A stretch of 64,000 nt of DNA from Deltaproteobacteria bacterium (lineage in GTDB: Bacteria > Myxococcota > Kuafuiibacteriia > Kuafuiibacteriales > Kuafuiibacteriaceae). The position numbers were made by a program, and so were the translations under genes. The notes under the pieces are model-generated. The model ran no database searches. It was not told the origin of the DNA and was given only the letters and a program-made list of their open reading frames with translations. Below are positions 17,971 to 29,024 of the stretch, one piece after another; position 1 is the stretch's first letter; each line of letters starts with the position of its first letter. Location: the NCBI GenBank assembly GCA_016703535.1, contig JADJBV010000002.1, positions 2,418,001 to 2,482,000 on the forward strand, read 5' to 3'.

Positions 17971-17987
17971 CCTGCCACATTGGCAGG
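17971..17987. promoter_or_regulatory. inverted repeat between gspC and the SRAP gene
   Basis: The intergenic region 17876-18019 contains CCTGCCA-CAT-TGGCAGG, a perfect 7-bp inverted repeat, between the divergent gspC operon and SRAP gene. It could be an operator. On the minus strand a TGGCAGG element precedes gspC but lacks the GC dinucleotide expected for a sigma-54 -12 box, so I do not call a sigma-54 promoter. Confidence 0.3.
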
Positions 17988-18019
17988 CCTGGCCCAGTCG
18001 AGTGACACTTTGTCCGACG

Positions 18020-18679
18020 ATGTGTGGGCGCTTCACCTTGGCCAGTCCGGGGGCTCGCTTGGCGGCGTTGTTGGGCCTGACTCGGGTTGACCCCGGTCCT
18101 CCCCGCTACAACGTGGCTCCGACCCAGCCGATCCTGGCCGTCCACGATCGGGGGGGTGAACGGGAGGGGGTGTGGTTGAGCTGGGGTCTGGGCGGAAAGC
18201 AGATCAACGCCCGCAGCGAAACGGTGTTCGAGAAGGCGCCCTTTCGGGACGCGGTGTGCCGGCGGCGTTGTTTGGTGCCCGCCGACGGCTTCTACGAGTG
18301 GAAAAAACTCGGCGCCACCAAACAGCCCTATCACCTGCGGCTCCTCGATGGTGGGCCCTTCGCGATGGCAGGCATCGAAGACCAGGGTAGCTGCGCGATC
18401 TTGACGACCACGCCCAACCCGCTGGTGGCGGAGTTCCACGATCGGATGCCGGTGATCTTGCCGCCTGAGGCTTACGCGTTGTGGCTCGATCCTTCGATTC
18501 GGGATCCGGAGCCGCTGCTCGGATTGCTGGTGCCCTTCCCGGCCGAACGCATGAAGGGCGTGCCCGTGGGCGATCGGGTCGGCGATCCGAAAAACGACGG
18601 ACCCGAGCTGCTCGTGGAGGTGGAGCCCAAGGTCGAGCCGCCTCCTAAGTTGAAGGCGCAGCTCGGGTTCGACTGGTGA
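18020..18679 (+). CDS. SRAP-domain protein (HMCES/YedK family), abasic-site DNA shield
   Basis: The 219-residue protein starts MCGRFTLA, so Cys2 becomes the catalytic N-terminal Cys after Met removal and can crosslink to abasic sites in single-stranded DNA. Family motifs are YNVAPTQ, INARSETV, CLVPADGFYEW and FHDRMPVIL, giving the conserved Asn, Glu and His. The stretch between VWLSWGL and INARSETV is shortened to GGKQ, where YedK-type proteins usually have WGLIPSWA plus about ten residues. The start is fixed by MCGRF; longer in-frame extension into the gspC region is a shadow. Confidence 0.92.
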   Translation: MCGRFTLASPGARLAALLGLTRVDPGPPRYNVAPTQPILAVHDRGGEREGVWLSWGLGGKQINARSETVFEKAPFRDAVCRRRCLVPADGFYEWKKLGATKQPYHLRLLDGGPFAMAGIEDQGSCAILTTTPNPLVAEFHDRMPVILPPEAYALWLDPSIRDPEPLLGLLVPFPAERMKGVPVGDRVGDPKNDGPELLVEVEPKVEPPPKLKAQLGFDW

Positions 18680-18689
18680 GGAAAAGGGG

Positions 18690-18728
18690 CGGCCGAGCCC
18701 GGAGCGCCGTGGGGCGGGGGCTCGGCCG
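18690..18728. terminator. bidirectional terminator-like hairpin
   Basis: CGGCCGAGCCC (18690-18700) and GGGCTCGGCCG (18718-18728) form a perfect 11-bp stem with a 17-nt loop. It lies between the convergent ends of the SRAP gene and the 1940-aa lipoprotein gene. GAAAA precedes it on the plus strand, so the minus-strand transcript would have TTTTC after the stem, which suits termination of the lipoprotein gene. Confidence 0.6.
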
Positions 18729-18743
18729 TGCTGAGCCGAGGCG

Positions 18744-21700
18744 CTAGGGGATCAGATCCAGCCGCACGAAGTACGGCGAGATCTCGGCGTTGCTGCCGAA
18801 CTCTCGGACCTGCACGTAGTAGGTGCCCGCCGGCAACGACAGCCGAGTCGGCGCCGCATCCGTACCCGCCAGGATCGAACAAGCTCCGTTGCCGTCGTCG
18901 TCACTGTAGTCGACGAGGGTGGGCTCCGAGCTGGTCACGGTCGTGGTCAGGTTGGTGGGGATCCCGTTGTAGAGCCAGAGTTGGGTGTCACCGCTGCAGC
19001 TGGTCAACACCTGGCCCGAGGTCCCGTAGGTGTTGATCGTCACCTGGGCCGGCGCGGCCAAGGTGAAGGTGAAGAAGTCCAGGTCTCCGATCGGCGAGAT
19101 CGCGGCCGAGACGTCCATCCGCAGCGGCGGCGTCAACGTCCCGAGCGCAAACCCAGTGGCCGGGGTGTCGTTGAGCTCCACCTCGGGCACCAAAACCAGC
19201 TCGTTCTGACAGGTCGCCGAACAGTCGTCGCCGCTCACGGTGTTGCCGTCGTCGCACTGCTCCACCAACTCCACCACACCGTTGCCACAGACGTCGGCCG
19301 GGACCGAACGCAGCGACAGCGCGTAGGCAGGGATGGTTGCGTTGTTTCCGAACTCGTTGACCCGCACCGTGTAGGTGCCCGGGCCGACCCGCGCGAACGG
19401 ATCGTTGCCGGTGATCAAAGAGCAGTTGTCCACACCGTCGTCGTCGTCTTCGCCCAACACGGTGATGCCGTCGGCGGCGAGCAGCTGAACGAGGGTGTCG
19501 ACGCTGTTGCAGACGCCCGCCACCGGCGAGAAGGTCTCGACTCGGATATAAGACGTGGCCGCCACGGTGATCGGGAAGAGGTCGACCTCTCCCACCACCG
19601 CAATTTGGCTGTAGATCAGGTTCGGCGTGCCGGTCCAAGCCTCGAAGGCGCAGCTGCTGCTGCAACCGTCGCCAGCGTTGGTATTGCCGTCGTCGCAGAC
19701 CTCTCCGGCTTCGACCACGGTGTTACCGCAGACGTCGACCGGGTAGCTGGCCAGCACCAAATCGTAGTTGGCGATCGTGGCGTTCCGCCCGTCTTCCTCC
19801 ACCGTCAACACGTAAGTCCCGGGCAGGAGGCGCATCGGATCTCCCGGCGGGGTCAACAGCGAACAGCTGCCCGGCCCGTCGGCATCGTCTTCGGCGACGA
19901 GCCCCGAGGCCGAGAGCAGGCGAACCCGGGGGTCAGCCGTGCCGCAGGTCCGGGCCACGCCATTCTCGAAGATCTCGGCCCGCACGTAAGCCTCGGCGGT
20001 GACGACGATTTGAATCGCGTCCACGTCGGTGGCGGGGGTGATCGCACCGTTGAAGGTCTGGGCGACCCCCGGAGCGGTGTAGTTGGCTTCGATCTCCAGA
20101 TCGCAGGCCGCGTCGCAACCATCACCCGGGGTGGTGTTCCCGTCGTCGCACTGTTCCCCAGCCGCGAACTCGATGATCGAGTCGCCGCAGAGGTCGGCCG
20201 GCGTCGTGGCCAGGACCACCGTAAAGGCCGGAATGGTGCTGTCGTTCAAGAACTCTTCAATGCGCAGGAACCAAGTCCCCGGCGTCAGGCGCGCGAAGGT
20301 GTCGGTGCTGCGTTGGATCAAGGAGCAGGAGTTGACCCCGTCCTGATCATCCGAACCCACCTCCACCGCTTGTGGGTTGTAGAGTCGGACCACCGTGTCT
20401 GCTGTCGCGCAGTCCGGAGCGGCCGGAGCGAAGGTCTCCGCCCGAAGGTAGCTGGTCGAGGTGACGTTGATCTGCACATAGACCTGGACGCCGTTGGTCG
20501 GGATGCTCCCGCTCAGCGTGGTCGGACCACCCGGGGCGTCGAAGACCAAGGTGGTCTCAGGCGTACAGGTGGCCGAGCAGCCATCGCCCGGCAAGGTGTT
20601 GCCGTCGTCACAGAACTCTGCGGTCTCACGAACGCCGTTGCCACAGACATCGACCGGGATCCCGGTGAAGACGATGTCGTAGAGCGGAATCGTGTCGTCG
20701 TTGAGGAAGTCCTCGACCGACAACCAGTAGGTGCCAACCTCGAGTCGAGCGAAGGCGTCGACCCCCGGGGCGATCAGAGAGCAGCTGTTCACGCCACCCT
20801 CATCGTTGGAGCCCAGCACCGTCACCGCGTCGGCCCGGTGCAGGCGGATCACCGTGTCGGCGTCAACGCAGGTCCCGGCGACCGCGTCTTCGAAGGTCTC
20901 GGCCCGCAGGTAGCTGGGGGCCGTTACGTCGATGCGGAACCAATCTCGCTCACCCACCACGGCCAAGGCTTGATCACCGAAGGTGACTGGACCACCAGGC
21001 GCCGCGTAGATGCCGTTCGGCTCCAAGCCACACAAAGAGTCGCAGCCGTCGTTGTTGGCGGTGTTGCCGTCGTCGCACTGCTCCCCGGTCTCGCGGACCG
21101 TGTTGCCGCAGACGTCGACCGGCACACCCCGGACCACCAACTCATAGGCTGGGACCAAGGCGTTGGCGCCCGACTCGGAGATGGTCAACCAATAGGTGCC
21201 CGCGGTGAGGCGCACAAAGGCATCGCCCGGAGGCGCGATCCGCGAGCACAGGCCCACGCCGTCGTCGTTGTCGCTGCCCAAGACGGTGGTCCCGGCGGCG
21301 TCGGTCAGACGCAACAGGGTGTCCGCACCGACGCAGGCCAAGGTGGTCGCGTTGGTGAAGGTCTCGGCGAACAAGTACGACTCAGCGGTCACCGTGATCT
21401 GCACCGCGTCCACGTTGTCTTCCGGATCGATGCTGCCGGTGAAGACCTGGGGAGCGCCGGGGCTCGAGTAGGTCAAGATCGGCTCAAAGGCGCAGGCGGC
21501 GTCGCAGCCGTCGGCGTTGTCGGTGTTGCCGTCATCGCAGGCCTCGGTGCCTTCGATGATGCGGTTGCCGCAGCCCGGATCGATCACGTTGATGTGCAGG
21601 TAGTAGAGCGGCAACGCCTGCCGGGTGGGCGAGCTGTTTTCGGTGACCCGAATGTAGTAGGTGCCCGCCGCCATATCGAAGGTATCGGCGTCATTGCTCG

Positions 21701-24566
21701 GGAAGACCCGGCCACAGGTGCCGCTCGGTCCACCGAGGGTGTTGTCGGCCAGGAGGCTGGTGCCGTTGGTGTTGTAGAGCTGGACCCGCAACCGCACGTT
21801 GGACGGGCAGCTGGTCAAGCTGCCGACGGTGGCGAACACATCGAGGTGTTGGCCTTCGGTGACGGTGACCGAATACCAGTCTTCGTCGGTGTTGGGCTCG
21901 ATGGTGCCGCTGGCGACGCCATCGTCGGTGAAGTTGCTGACGCCACCGGCGTTGTAGGTGTTGTTGCCGCCGGCCTCGTTCTCCACGGTGCCTTCGAAGT
22001 TACAGACCGCGTCGCAGCCATCACCCGGGATGGAGTTGCCGTCGTCGCAGATCTCGGGGACCGCGCCGATGGTCTCGAGGATGCCGTTGCCACAGCCTTG
22101 GCCCAAGGCCCGGATGCGCACCCGGTACTCGGGGATCACCGCGTTGTTGCCCGACTCTTCGACCCGCACCCAGTAGGTGCCAGCGGGGACCGCTGCGAAG
22201 GTGTCGAACTGGGGATCGATCAAGGAGCAGCTGCCGATGCCGTCATCGTTGTCGCTGCCCAAAACCGTCAGGTTGGAGTCGAGCAAGGTCACCACGGTGT
22301 CCGCGCCGACACACTGGCCCACCAGCGGGGCGAAGGTCTCGACCCCGATGTAACCGGCGACCGGCATGGTCACCTGGTAGAAGTCCCGCTGCACGGCGGG
22401 ATCGATGCCGCCCACGAAGTCGACGTTTTGGCCGATGCCGACCTGGCCGGCCGGCTCGATCTGGCAGGTGGCGTTGCAACCGTCGCCGGGGACGATGGCG
22501 CCGTCGTCACACTGTTCGCCGCTTTCGATGATCGCGTTGCCGCAAGCCGGGGCGCTGACGGTCACCTGGATGACGTAGACGCCGGTGCCGGTGGCGCTGT
22601 AGTGGCGCACCTGGGCCCGGTAGGAACCCGCCGCCAGGTTGGCCGCGCCGCTGTCCACCAAGGGGTTGATCAAAGAGCAAGCACCGTTGCCGTCGTCGTC
22701 GTCGGACGCCAAGACCGGAGCTCCGGTCGAGGAGGTCAAGGCCAACAGGGTGTCGATTGCGCAACCGCCAGCCCCGTCGGAGGTCTCGATGCGGACATTG
22801 CCGCCGGCCGGGACGGTAAAGCTGTACCAGTCCTGGTCACCCGCCGGGTTGATCTCGCCCGCGGCGCCGCTGCCGTTGCCGGGCAGAGCGATGGCGGTGC
22901 TGGCGGTGTTGTTGGGCTCCAACTTCTGGATCAAGGCGTAGACGTTGCGGGTCGATTCGACCCGGCCGGCCACGCTGGTGGCGACCAAGGTGAAGACTGC
23001 GTTGTTGTTCAGCACCAAGTTCAGGGTGCCGGTGGAGGTCACCGCCACGGTGGTGGTCGGCACGAAGGGGAAGCCTGCGACCGGGGTGCCATCCTGGAGC
23101 AACACCAGGTCACTGACGCTCGAGGCGCGCCAAGCGACGGTGGCGGTGGTCGAGCCGATGAAGGTGATGGGGGCGACGGTGAACTCGTTGATCACCGGGA
23201 CGTCTTGTCCGTAGACCAAGATCTGGGCGGTCGAGCCGCCGATCACGTTGGTGGCCTGAAGGACGTAGGTCGTCGAGGTGGCGGTCAGGATGATCTCCTG
23301 TCGCCCCACGCTGGTGGTGCTGGCCAAGACCTCGGTGTTGCCTCGCAGGATCCGCACTTGGTCGGCCGCGAAGGTGTCCCAGCTGAAGGTCACGGCGCCG
23401 CCGATGGCGCCCGGGTTCGGGCTGGCGGTGAAGCCGCGGATCAGCGGGATGCCCAGCTGCACGACCAGGTTGATCTGAGCCGTGGCGTTCCCGTTCACGT
23501 TGAAGGCGGTGAGGGTGTAGCTGGTGTCGACCAGCGGGTTGACCGAGACGTCGCCGGCGGCGGCGGTGGACTGATGGATGACGCTGGTGCCGTCCGAGAT
23601 CTCGATCCGGTCGCTGTTGGTCACGGTCCAAGCCAGGACCGAGCTGCCGCCCAAGGTGATGGGGTTGGGCGTCGCCGTGAAGCTGCCGATGTTGGCGCCG
23701 TCCGGCGGGTTGACCGAAACCACGACGGTGCGGGTCACCGGTGCACCCGGGTTGTTGGCGTTGACCGCGCTCAGCGTATATTCAGTATTGCTGGTCGGCG
23801 ACACCGCGAAGGTGCCGGTGCCGTTGTTGCTGGTGGTCACCGTCGCCCCGCTAGAAGAGGTGATGGTGATGGTGTCGGCGTTGGCGACGTCCCAGGCCAA
23901 GGTCGAACTTTCGCCGATGTCGATGACGTTCGGCATCGCGGTGAAGCTGTTGATCACCGGCGCTCCGGCCTGGACCGTAACCATCGCCATGGCCATGGTC
24001 TGACCGCTGTCGTTTTTGGCGATCAGGGTGAAGGTCGTGGTCTGGCTGACGTTGGTCATCTGGCTGCCGTCGGCGGGCCCGCCAGTGACGACGCTGGCGC
24101 CAGCGGCGGTCACGTCGACGCTGGTGGCGTCGGTGGTCTGCCAGGCCAAGGTCACCTGACCGGGCGCCGCTAGGGTCGCGGGCGTCACGGTGAAGCTGTC
24201 GACGGTCGGGTTGCCGCCGGCCTGGATGGTCACCACGACCGAAGCGGTGGCGTTTCCAGCGTCGCTGAAGGCGGTCAGGGTGAAGGTGGTCGACTGGGTC
24301 AACATGCCGGTCATGACCGAGCCGCTGAACTCCACACCGTCGGTGACCAAGGGGCCGCCGGGCGTGGCGACGATGCTGATCTTGGTGGCGTCCTTGACCG
24401 ACCAGGTGAGGGTCGATCGACCGCCGGCCATCACCGACATGGGTGAGGCGGTGAAGCTCGCGATGGATGCAGCGGGCGGGTCATCCCCACAATCACAGGC
24501 GGAGACGGCCATCAGAGAGAGTGCAACGTAGAAGAGACTGGATCGGCGAATTTGGGGGAGCGTCAT
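18744..24566 (-). CDS. 1940-aa surface lipoprotein: Ig-like repeats, then alternating PPC-like and DUF4215 Cys-rich repeats
   Basis: ATG 24566 follows a good Shine-Dalgarno (GGAAGG). The signal peptide ends in lipobox VSAC with lipidated Cys 24, followed by DCGDD. About residues 35-640 hold six to seven Ig-like units of the form SFTATPNPITLGGSSVLAW. From there on, PPC-like domains (DWYSFTVPAGG..., ending ...SDDDDGNGACSLI) alternate with eight DUF4215 repeats (CGNGVVELVEQCDDGN, GDGC, C). DUF4215 is the Myxococcus cysteine-rich repeat. All Cys sit at repeat positions, so the protein is probably a disulfide-rich extracellular stalk. It is the last gene of a minus-strand run behind glmU-glmS and a smaller relative. 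No catalytic domain is visible; adhesion or matrix roles are inference. Confidence 0.88.
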   Translation of the reverse strand: MTLPQIRRSSLFYVALSLMAVSACDCGDDPPAASIASFTASPMSVMAGGRSTLTWSVKDATKISIVATPGGPLVTDGVEFSGSVMTGMLTQSTTFTLTAFSDAGNATASVVVTIQAGGNPTVDSFTVTPATLAAPGQVTLAWQTTDATSVDVTAAGASVVTGGPADGSQMTNVSQTTTFTLIAKNDSGQTMAMAMVTVQAGAPVINSFTAMPNVIDIGESSTLAWDVANADTITITSSSGATVTTSNNGTGTFAVSPTSNTEYTLSAVNANNPGAPVTRTVVVSVNPPDGANIGSFTATPNPITLGGSSVLAWTVTNSDRIEISDGTSVIHQSTAAAGDVSVNPLVDTSYTLTAFNVNGNATAQINLVVQLGIPLIRGFTASPNPGAIGGAVTFSWDTFAADQVRILRGNTEVLASTTSVGRQEIILTATSTTYVLQATNVIGGSTAQILVYGQDVPVINEFTVAPITFIGSTTATVAWRASSVSDLVLLQDGTPVAGFPFVPTTTVAVTSTGTLNLVLNNNAVFTLVATSVAGRVESTRNVYALIQKLEPNNTASTAIALPGNGSGAAGEINPAGDQDWYSFTVPAGGNVRIETSDGAGGCAIDTLLALTSSTGAPVLASDDDDGNGACSLINPLVDSGAANLAAGSYRAQVRHYSATGTGVYVIQVTVSAPACGNAIIESGEQCDDGAIVPGDGCNATCQIEPAGQVGIGQNVDFVGGIDPAVQRDFYQVTMPVAGYIGVETFAPLVGQCVGADTVVTLLDSNLTVLGSDNDDGIGSCSLIDPQFDTFAAVPAGTYWVRVEESGNNAVIPEYRVRIRALGQGCGNGILETIGAVPEICDDGNSIPGDGCDAVCNFEGTVENEAGGNNTYNAGGVSNFTDDGVASGTIEPNTDEDWYSVTVTEGQHLDVFATVGSLTSCPSNVRLRVQLYNTNGTSLLADNTLGGPSGTCGRVFPSNDADTFDMAAGTYYIRVTENSSPTRQALPLYYLHINVIDPGCGNRIIEGTEACDDGNTDNADGCDAACAFEPILTYSSPGAPQVFTGSIDPEDNVDAVQITVTAESYLFAETFTNATTLACVGADTLLRLTDAAGTTVLGSDNDDGVGLCSRIAPPGDAFVRLTAGTYWLTISESGANALVPAYELVVRGVPVDVCGNTVRETGEQCDDGNTANNDGCDSLCGLEPNGIYAAPGGPVTFGDQALAVVGERDWFRIDVTAPSYLRAETFEDAVAGTCVDADTVIRLHRADAVTVLGSNDEGGVNSCSLIAPGVDAFARLEVGTYWLSVEDFLNDDTIPLYDIVFTGIPVDVCGNGVRETAEFCDDGNTLPGDGCSATCTPETTLVFDAPGGPTTLSGSIPTNGVQVYVQINVTSTSYLRAETFAPAAPDCATADTVVRLYNPQAVEVGSDDQDGVNSCSLIQRSTDTFARLTPGTWFLRIEEFLNDSTIPAFTVVLATTPADLCGDSIIEFAAGEQCDDGNTTPGDGCDAACDLEIEANYTAPGVAQTFNGAITPATDVDAIQIVVTAEAYVRAEIFENGVARTCGTADPRVRLLSASGLVAEDDADGPGSCSLLTPPGDPMRLLPGTYVLTVEEDGRNATIANYDLVLASYPVDVCGNTVVEAGEVCDDGNTNAGDGCSSSCAFEAWTGTPNLIYSQIAVVGEVDLFPITVAATSYIRVETFSPVAGVCNSVDTLVQLLAADGITVLGEDDDDGVDNCSLITGNDPFARVGPGTYTVRVNEFGNNATIPAYALSLRSVPADVCGNGVVELVEQCDDGNTVSGDDCSATCQNELVLVPEVELNDTPATGFALGTLTPPLRMDVSAAISPIGDLDFFTFTLAAPAQVTINTYGTSGQVLTSCSGDTQLWLYNGIPTNLTTTVTSSEPTLVDYSDDDGNGACSILAGTDAAPTRLSLPAGTYYVQVREFGSNAEISPYFVRLDLIP

Positions 24567-24654
24567 GTTTCCTTCCAGGCGACAGTTTGGAACTCGCACG
24601 CGACTTGGCGAAGCGAGTCCCGCAATCCGTCAACGGGCGGCGCATGATAGGGAA

Positions 24655-24675
24655 GGGTTCCTGGCTTTGGAACCC
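24655..24675. terminator. hairpin between the two Ig/PPC/DUF4215 lipoprotein genes
   Basis: GGGTTCC (24655-24661) and GGAACCC (24669-24675) form a 7-bp stem with a 7-nt loop, about 45 bp after the stop of the 822-aa lipoprotein gene. There is no T-run, so it may attenuate rather than terminate, or stabilise a processed transcript end. Confidence 0.35.
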
Positions 24676-24717
24676 CAATCGACCGCAGGTCGCCCGAATT
24701 GTTGGCGGTGATGTACG

Positions 24718-27186
24718 TCAGGGTGTCAGACGTAGGTCCAAGAAGTAGGTCGCCAGGCCCACGTCCTGCCATCCTTGAACGCGGACGAAGAAGTTCGCGC
24801 CCGTGGGTCCGCCGCTGAGCCGAACGTTGGTCAAGACCGAACACCAGACGTTGCCCACCGGATCGGCGTCGTCGTTGAAGGCGATCTCGCCGCTCCCGGG
24901 GGTGGTGGCCTCGACGCCGGCGGGCTCGAGGTAGAGCCGGGTGTCGGTTTCGGCGCTGTTGCAGGAGGTCGGTTGGCCCGCCGTGCTGTGGGTCCGGGCC
25001 GTGAGCCGGAGGGTCTGGTTGGGGCCGATGGCGATCCGGAAGACGTCGTCGTCGCCGGCGGGATCGATGGTCCCGATGATCGTGGTCCGCCCCAAACCGG
25101 CCAAGCCACTTTCGTCGGCGGTGGCTTGGGTGTTGTTGCCTTCGGACTCGGTGACCACCGTACCTTCGAGCTGGCAGGTCGCCGAGCAGCCATCCCCGCT
25201 GGTGGTGTTGCCGTCGTCGCACTGTTCACCGCCCCGGGTTTCGGTGCGGGTGTTGCCGCAGGACGGGTTGCTGATCAACACACCCACCGAAACGGGCCCG
25301 CTCCCGGACTCGGCCCGCACCACCAGGTAGTGTCGACCGGGGGCCAGGTTGGTGGTGAAGGCGTCGGCCGGGACCCTCAGGGCCGCGCAGACCCCGGCGG
25401 CGCCGCTGGGGCCACCGTTGCTGCGGGCGCCCAAGCTGATGAAGCTCGGGTTGTAGAGCTCGAGGGCGGTGTCGACTCCGTTGCAGGTCAAGAGGCCCGA
25501 GTCGGCGGCCAAGGCGGCGATCGCTTGACCCCCGCTCACGTCGATCGGGATGACGCGGACCAGGCCCGGGCCCACCTCCACCGAAACCGTTCCGCCGGGC
25601 GGCGCGAGCGGCGCCTCCAACTCGAAGCGACAGCTGGCGTCGCAGCCGTCCCCGGGCACCTGGCCACCGTCGTCGCATTGTTCGGTGCCTTCGGTGCTGC
25701 CGTTGCCGCAGGTCGGGCCCCGGACCCTGACCCGCAGCGCGTAGGTGCCGACGCCATCCGCTTCGACCCGCAGGAAATACGTGCCCGCGGCCAAGCCCAC
25801 CGCGCCCAGGTCGATCGCCGGATCGATGCGGCTGCAATCTTCAGGGCCGTCATTGTCGTCGAAGGCCAACGGGGTCACGCCATCGGGCCCAAACAAGAAC
25901 AAGCGGGTGTCGCCGTCGCAGCGTTCGGGTCCGAAGGAGGTCTCGGCCTCGACGCTGCCGTCGTTGGGGACGGTGATCGCATACCAATCGGCGACGCTGC
26001 TGGTGCGACCTCGGACCTCGATGGTGTCCGGCAGGAGCTGGGCGTTGGCCGAATTCCCGTGTTCGGCGGCCTCGCCGATCCCCAACACCACCAACTCGGC
26101 CTCGGTCCGCGAGTCGTCACTGGACGCCAAAAAGAGCTCGAAGCGGGTGGTGACGCTGATCGAGGCGGTGAAGGTACCGCTCGAGTTGCGAGGCGCGGCC
26201 TCGTTGCGGAGCGCGGGAAAGCCAGGGACGACCTGGCCGTTTCGCCGGAGCTCCAGGGTACGGACTCCGGTCACGTCCCAGCGGATCTCGACCGGGCCCG
26301 CTTGGCCCCGCACCACCGGGTCCACCGACCAAAGTTGCACCCCCGGCGGCGGATCGGGGGGAGGCGCGACGGTCACGGCCAAGCTGGCGGTGACCGTGCC
26401 ATCGGCGTTGATGGCGCTCAGCTGATAGGCGGTGCTGATGGTGGGCGTAACGGTCAAGGCCCCCCGGCTGTCACCGCTGTCGCGCAAGACCTGGGTGCCC
26501 TGCCGCAAGACAACTTGCGAAGCGCCGGCGGTTTGCCAGGACAAGGTGCTGCCGCTCCCGACCACGATCCGGCTCGGCGTCGCCAGGAAGGACTCGATCA
26601 CCGGCGGCACGCCCAACACCGTGATCTGAGTTTGGGCCGTGCGTTGTCCCCCTTTGCCGATCGCGGTCAGCTCGTAGGTGGTCGGCGCTGAAGGCCGAAC
26701 CATGGTGTTGCCGGTGCTGGGGCCGGCCTCCAGGATCACCTCACCGCCGACCGTCTTGATCTGAACCGAGGTGGTGTTGCTGGTGGCCCAAGAGAGGGTC
26801 GAGGCTTCACCCCGGGTCACCTCGTCGGGGGTGGCCTCGAAGGCCCCGATGGTCGGCGGATCGAACAACACCTTGACCAGGACGCTGCCGCCCCGGGTGC
26901 CCGCCGCGTTTTTGGCGACGATGGCGTAGACGGTGGTGTCTTCGATCGGGCCCGTGGCGTAGCTGCCTTCGGCCTCGAGCCCGTCCCGCAACACCGTGCC
27001 ATCGCTCTTCCAAAGCGACACGCTGTCGGCCTGGGCCACCCGCCAGCGGATGGTCGACTCTTCCCTGGGCCGAAGTTCGGTGGGCGTGGCGGTGAGGAGC
27101 TGAATTTCGGGCAGGGGTCCGGCGGGTTCGTAGCTGCTGCCGGTGCAGGCCGAAAGGCCCACGAGCAGGAAGACGCGGGTGCGCAT
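24718..27186 (-). CDS. 822-aa surface lipoprotein: Ig-like, PPC-like and two DUF4215 repeats
   Basis: ATG 27186 (or the adjacent GTG 27189) gives MRTRVFLLVGLSACTG, with lipobox LSAC. Four Ig-like units (LLTATPTELRPREESTIRW, AFEATPDEVTRGEASTLSW, SFLATPSRIVVGSGSTLSW and one weaker) are followed by three PPC-like domains and two DUF4215 repeats (CGNGSTEGTEQCDDGG and CGNTRTETRGGEQCDDGN). It is a shorter relative of the 1940-aa protein downstream, with the same module order, so the pair probably arose by duplication and repeat expansion. Its start lies only a few bases after the glmS stop, so it is likely co-transcribed with glmU-glmS. Confidence 0.87.
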   Translation of the reverse strand: MRTRVFLLVGLSACTGSSYEPAGPLPEIQLLTATPTELRPREESTIRWRVAQADSVSLWKSDGTVLRDGLEAEGSYATGPIEDTTVYAIVAKNAAGTRGGSVLVKVLFDPPTIGAFEATPDEVTRGEASTLSWATSNTTSVQIKTVGGEVILEAGPSTGNTMVRPSAPTTYELTAIGKGGQRTAQTQITVLGVPPVIESFLATPSRIVVGSGSTLSWQTAGASQVVLRQGTQVLRDSGDSRGALTVTPTISTAYQLSAINADGTVTASLAVTVAPPPDPPPGVQLWSVDPVVRGQAGPVEIRWDVTGVRTLELRRNGQVVPGFPALRNEAAPRNSSGTFTASISVTTRFELFLASSDDSRTEAELVVLGIGEAAEHGNSANAQLLPDTIEVRGRTSSVADWYAITVPNDGSVEAETSFGPERCDGDTRLFLFGPDGVTPLAFDDNDGPEDCSRIDPAIDLGAVGLAAGTYFLRVEADGVGTYALRVRVRGPTCGNGSTEGTEQCDDGGQVPGDGCDASCRFELEAPLAPPGGTVSVEVGPGLVRVIPIDVSGGQAIAALAADSGLLTCNGVDTALELYNPSFISLGARSNGGPSGAAGVCAALRVPADAFTTNLAPGRHYLVVRAESGSGPVSVGVLISNPSCGNTRTETRGGEQCDDGNTTSGDGCSATCQLEGTVVTESEGNNTQATADESGLAGLGRTTIIGTIDPAGDDDVFRIAIGPNQTLRLTARTHSTAGQPTSCNSAETDTRLYLEPAGVEATTPGSGEIAFNDDADPVGNVWCSVLTNVRLSGGPTGANFFVRVQGWQDVGLATYFLDLRLTP

Positions 27187-27190
27187 CACT

Positions 27191-29020
<1,830 letters not shown>

Positions 29021-29024
29021 TGAG

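Noticed and set aside
17945..17990. Sigma-54 (-24/-12) promoter for the T2SS operon
   Set aside because: TGGCAGG is present, but the -12 GC dinucleotide is absent (TTAAG), so the match is too weak.
18981..24173. A 1730-codon plus-strand open frame opposite the giant lipoprotein gene
   Set aside because: Translation is low-complexity (Gly, Val, Asp, Arg, His), has no domain, and mirrors the GC-rich codons of the lipoprotein repeats on the other strand.
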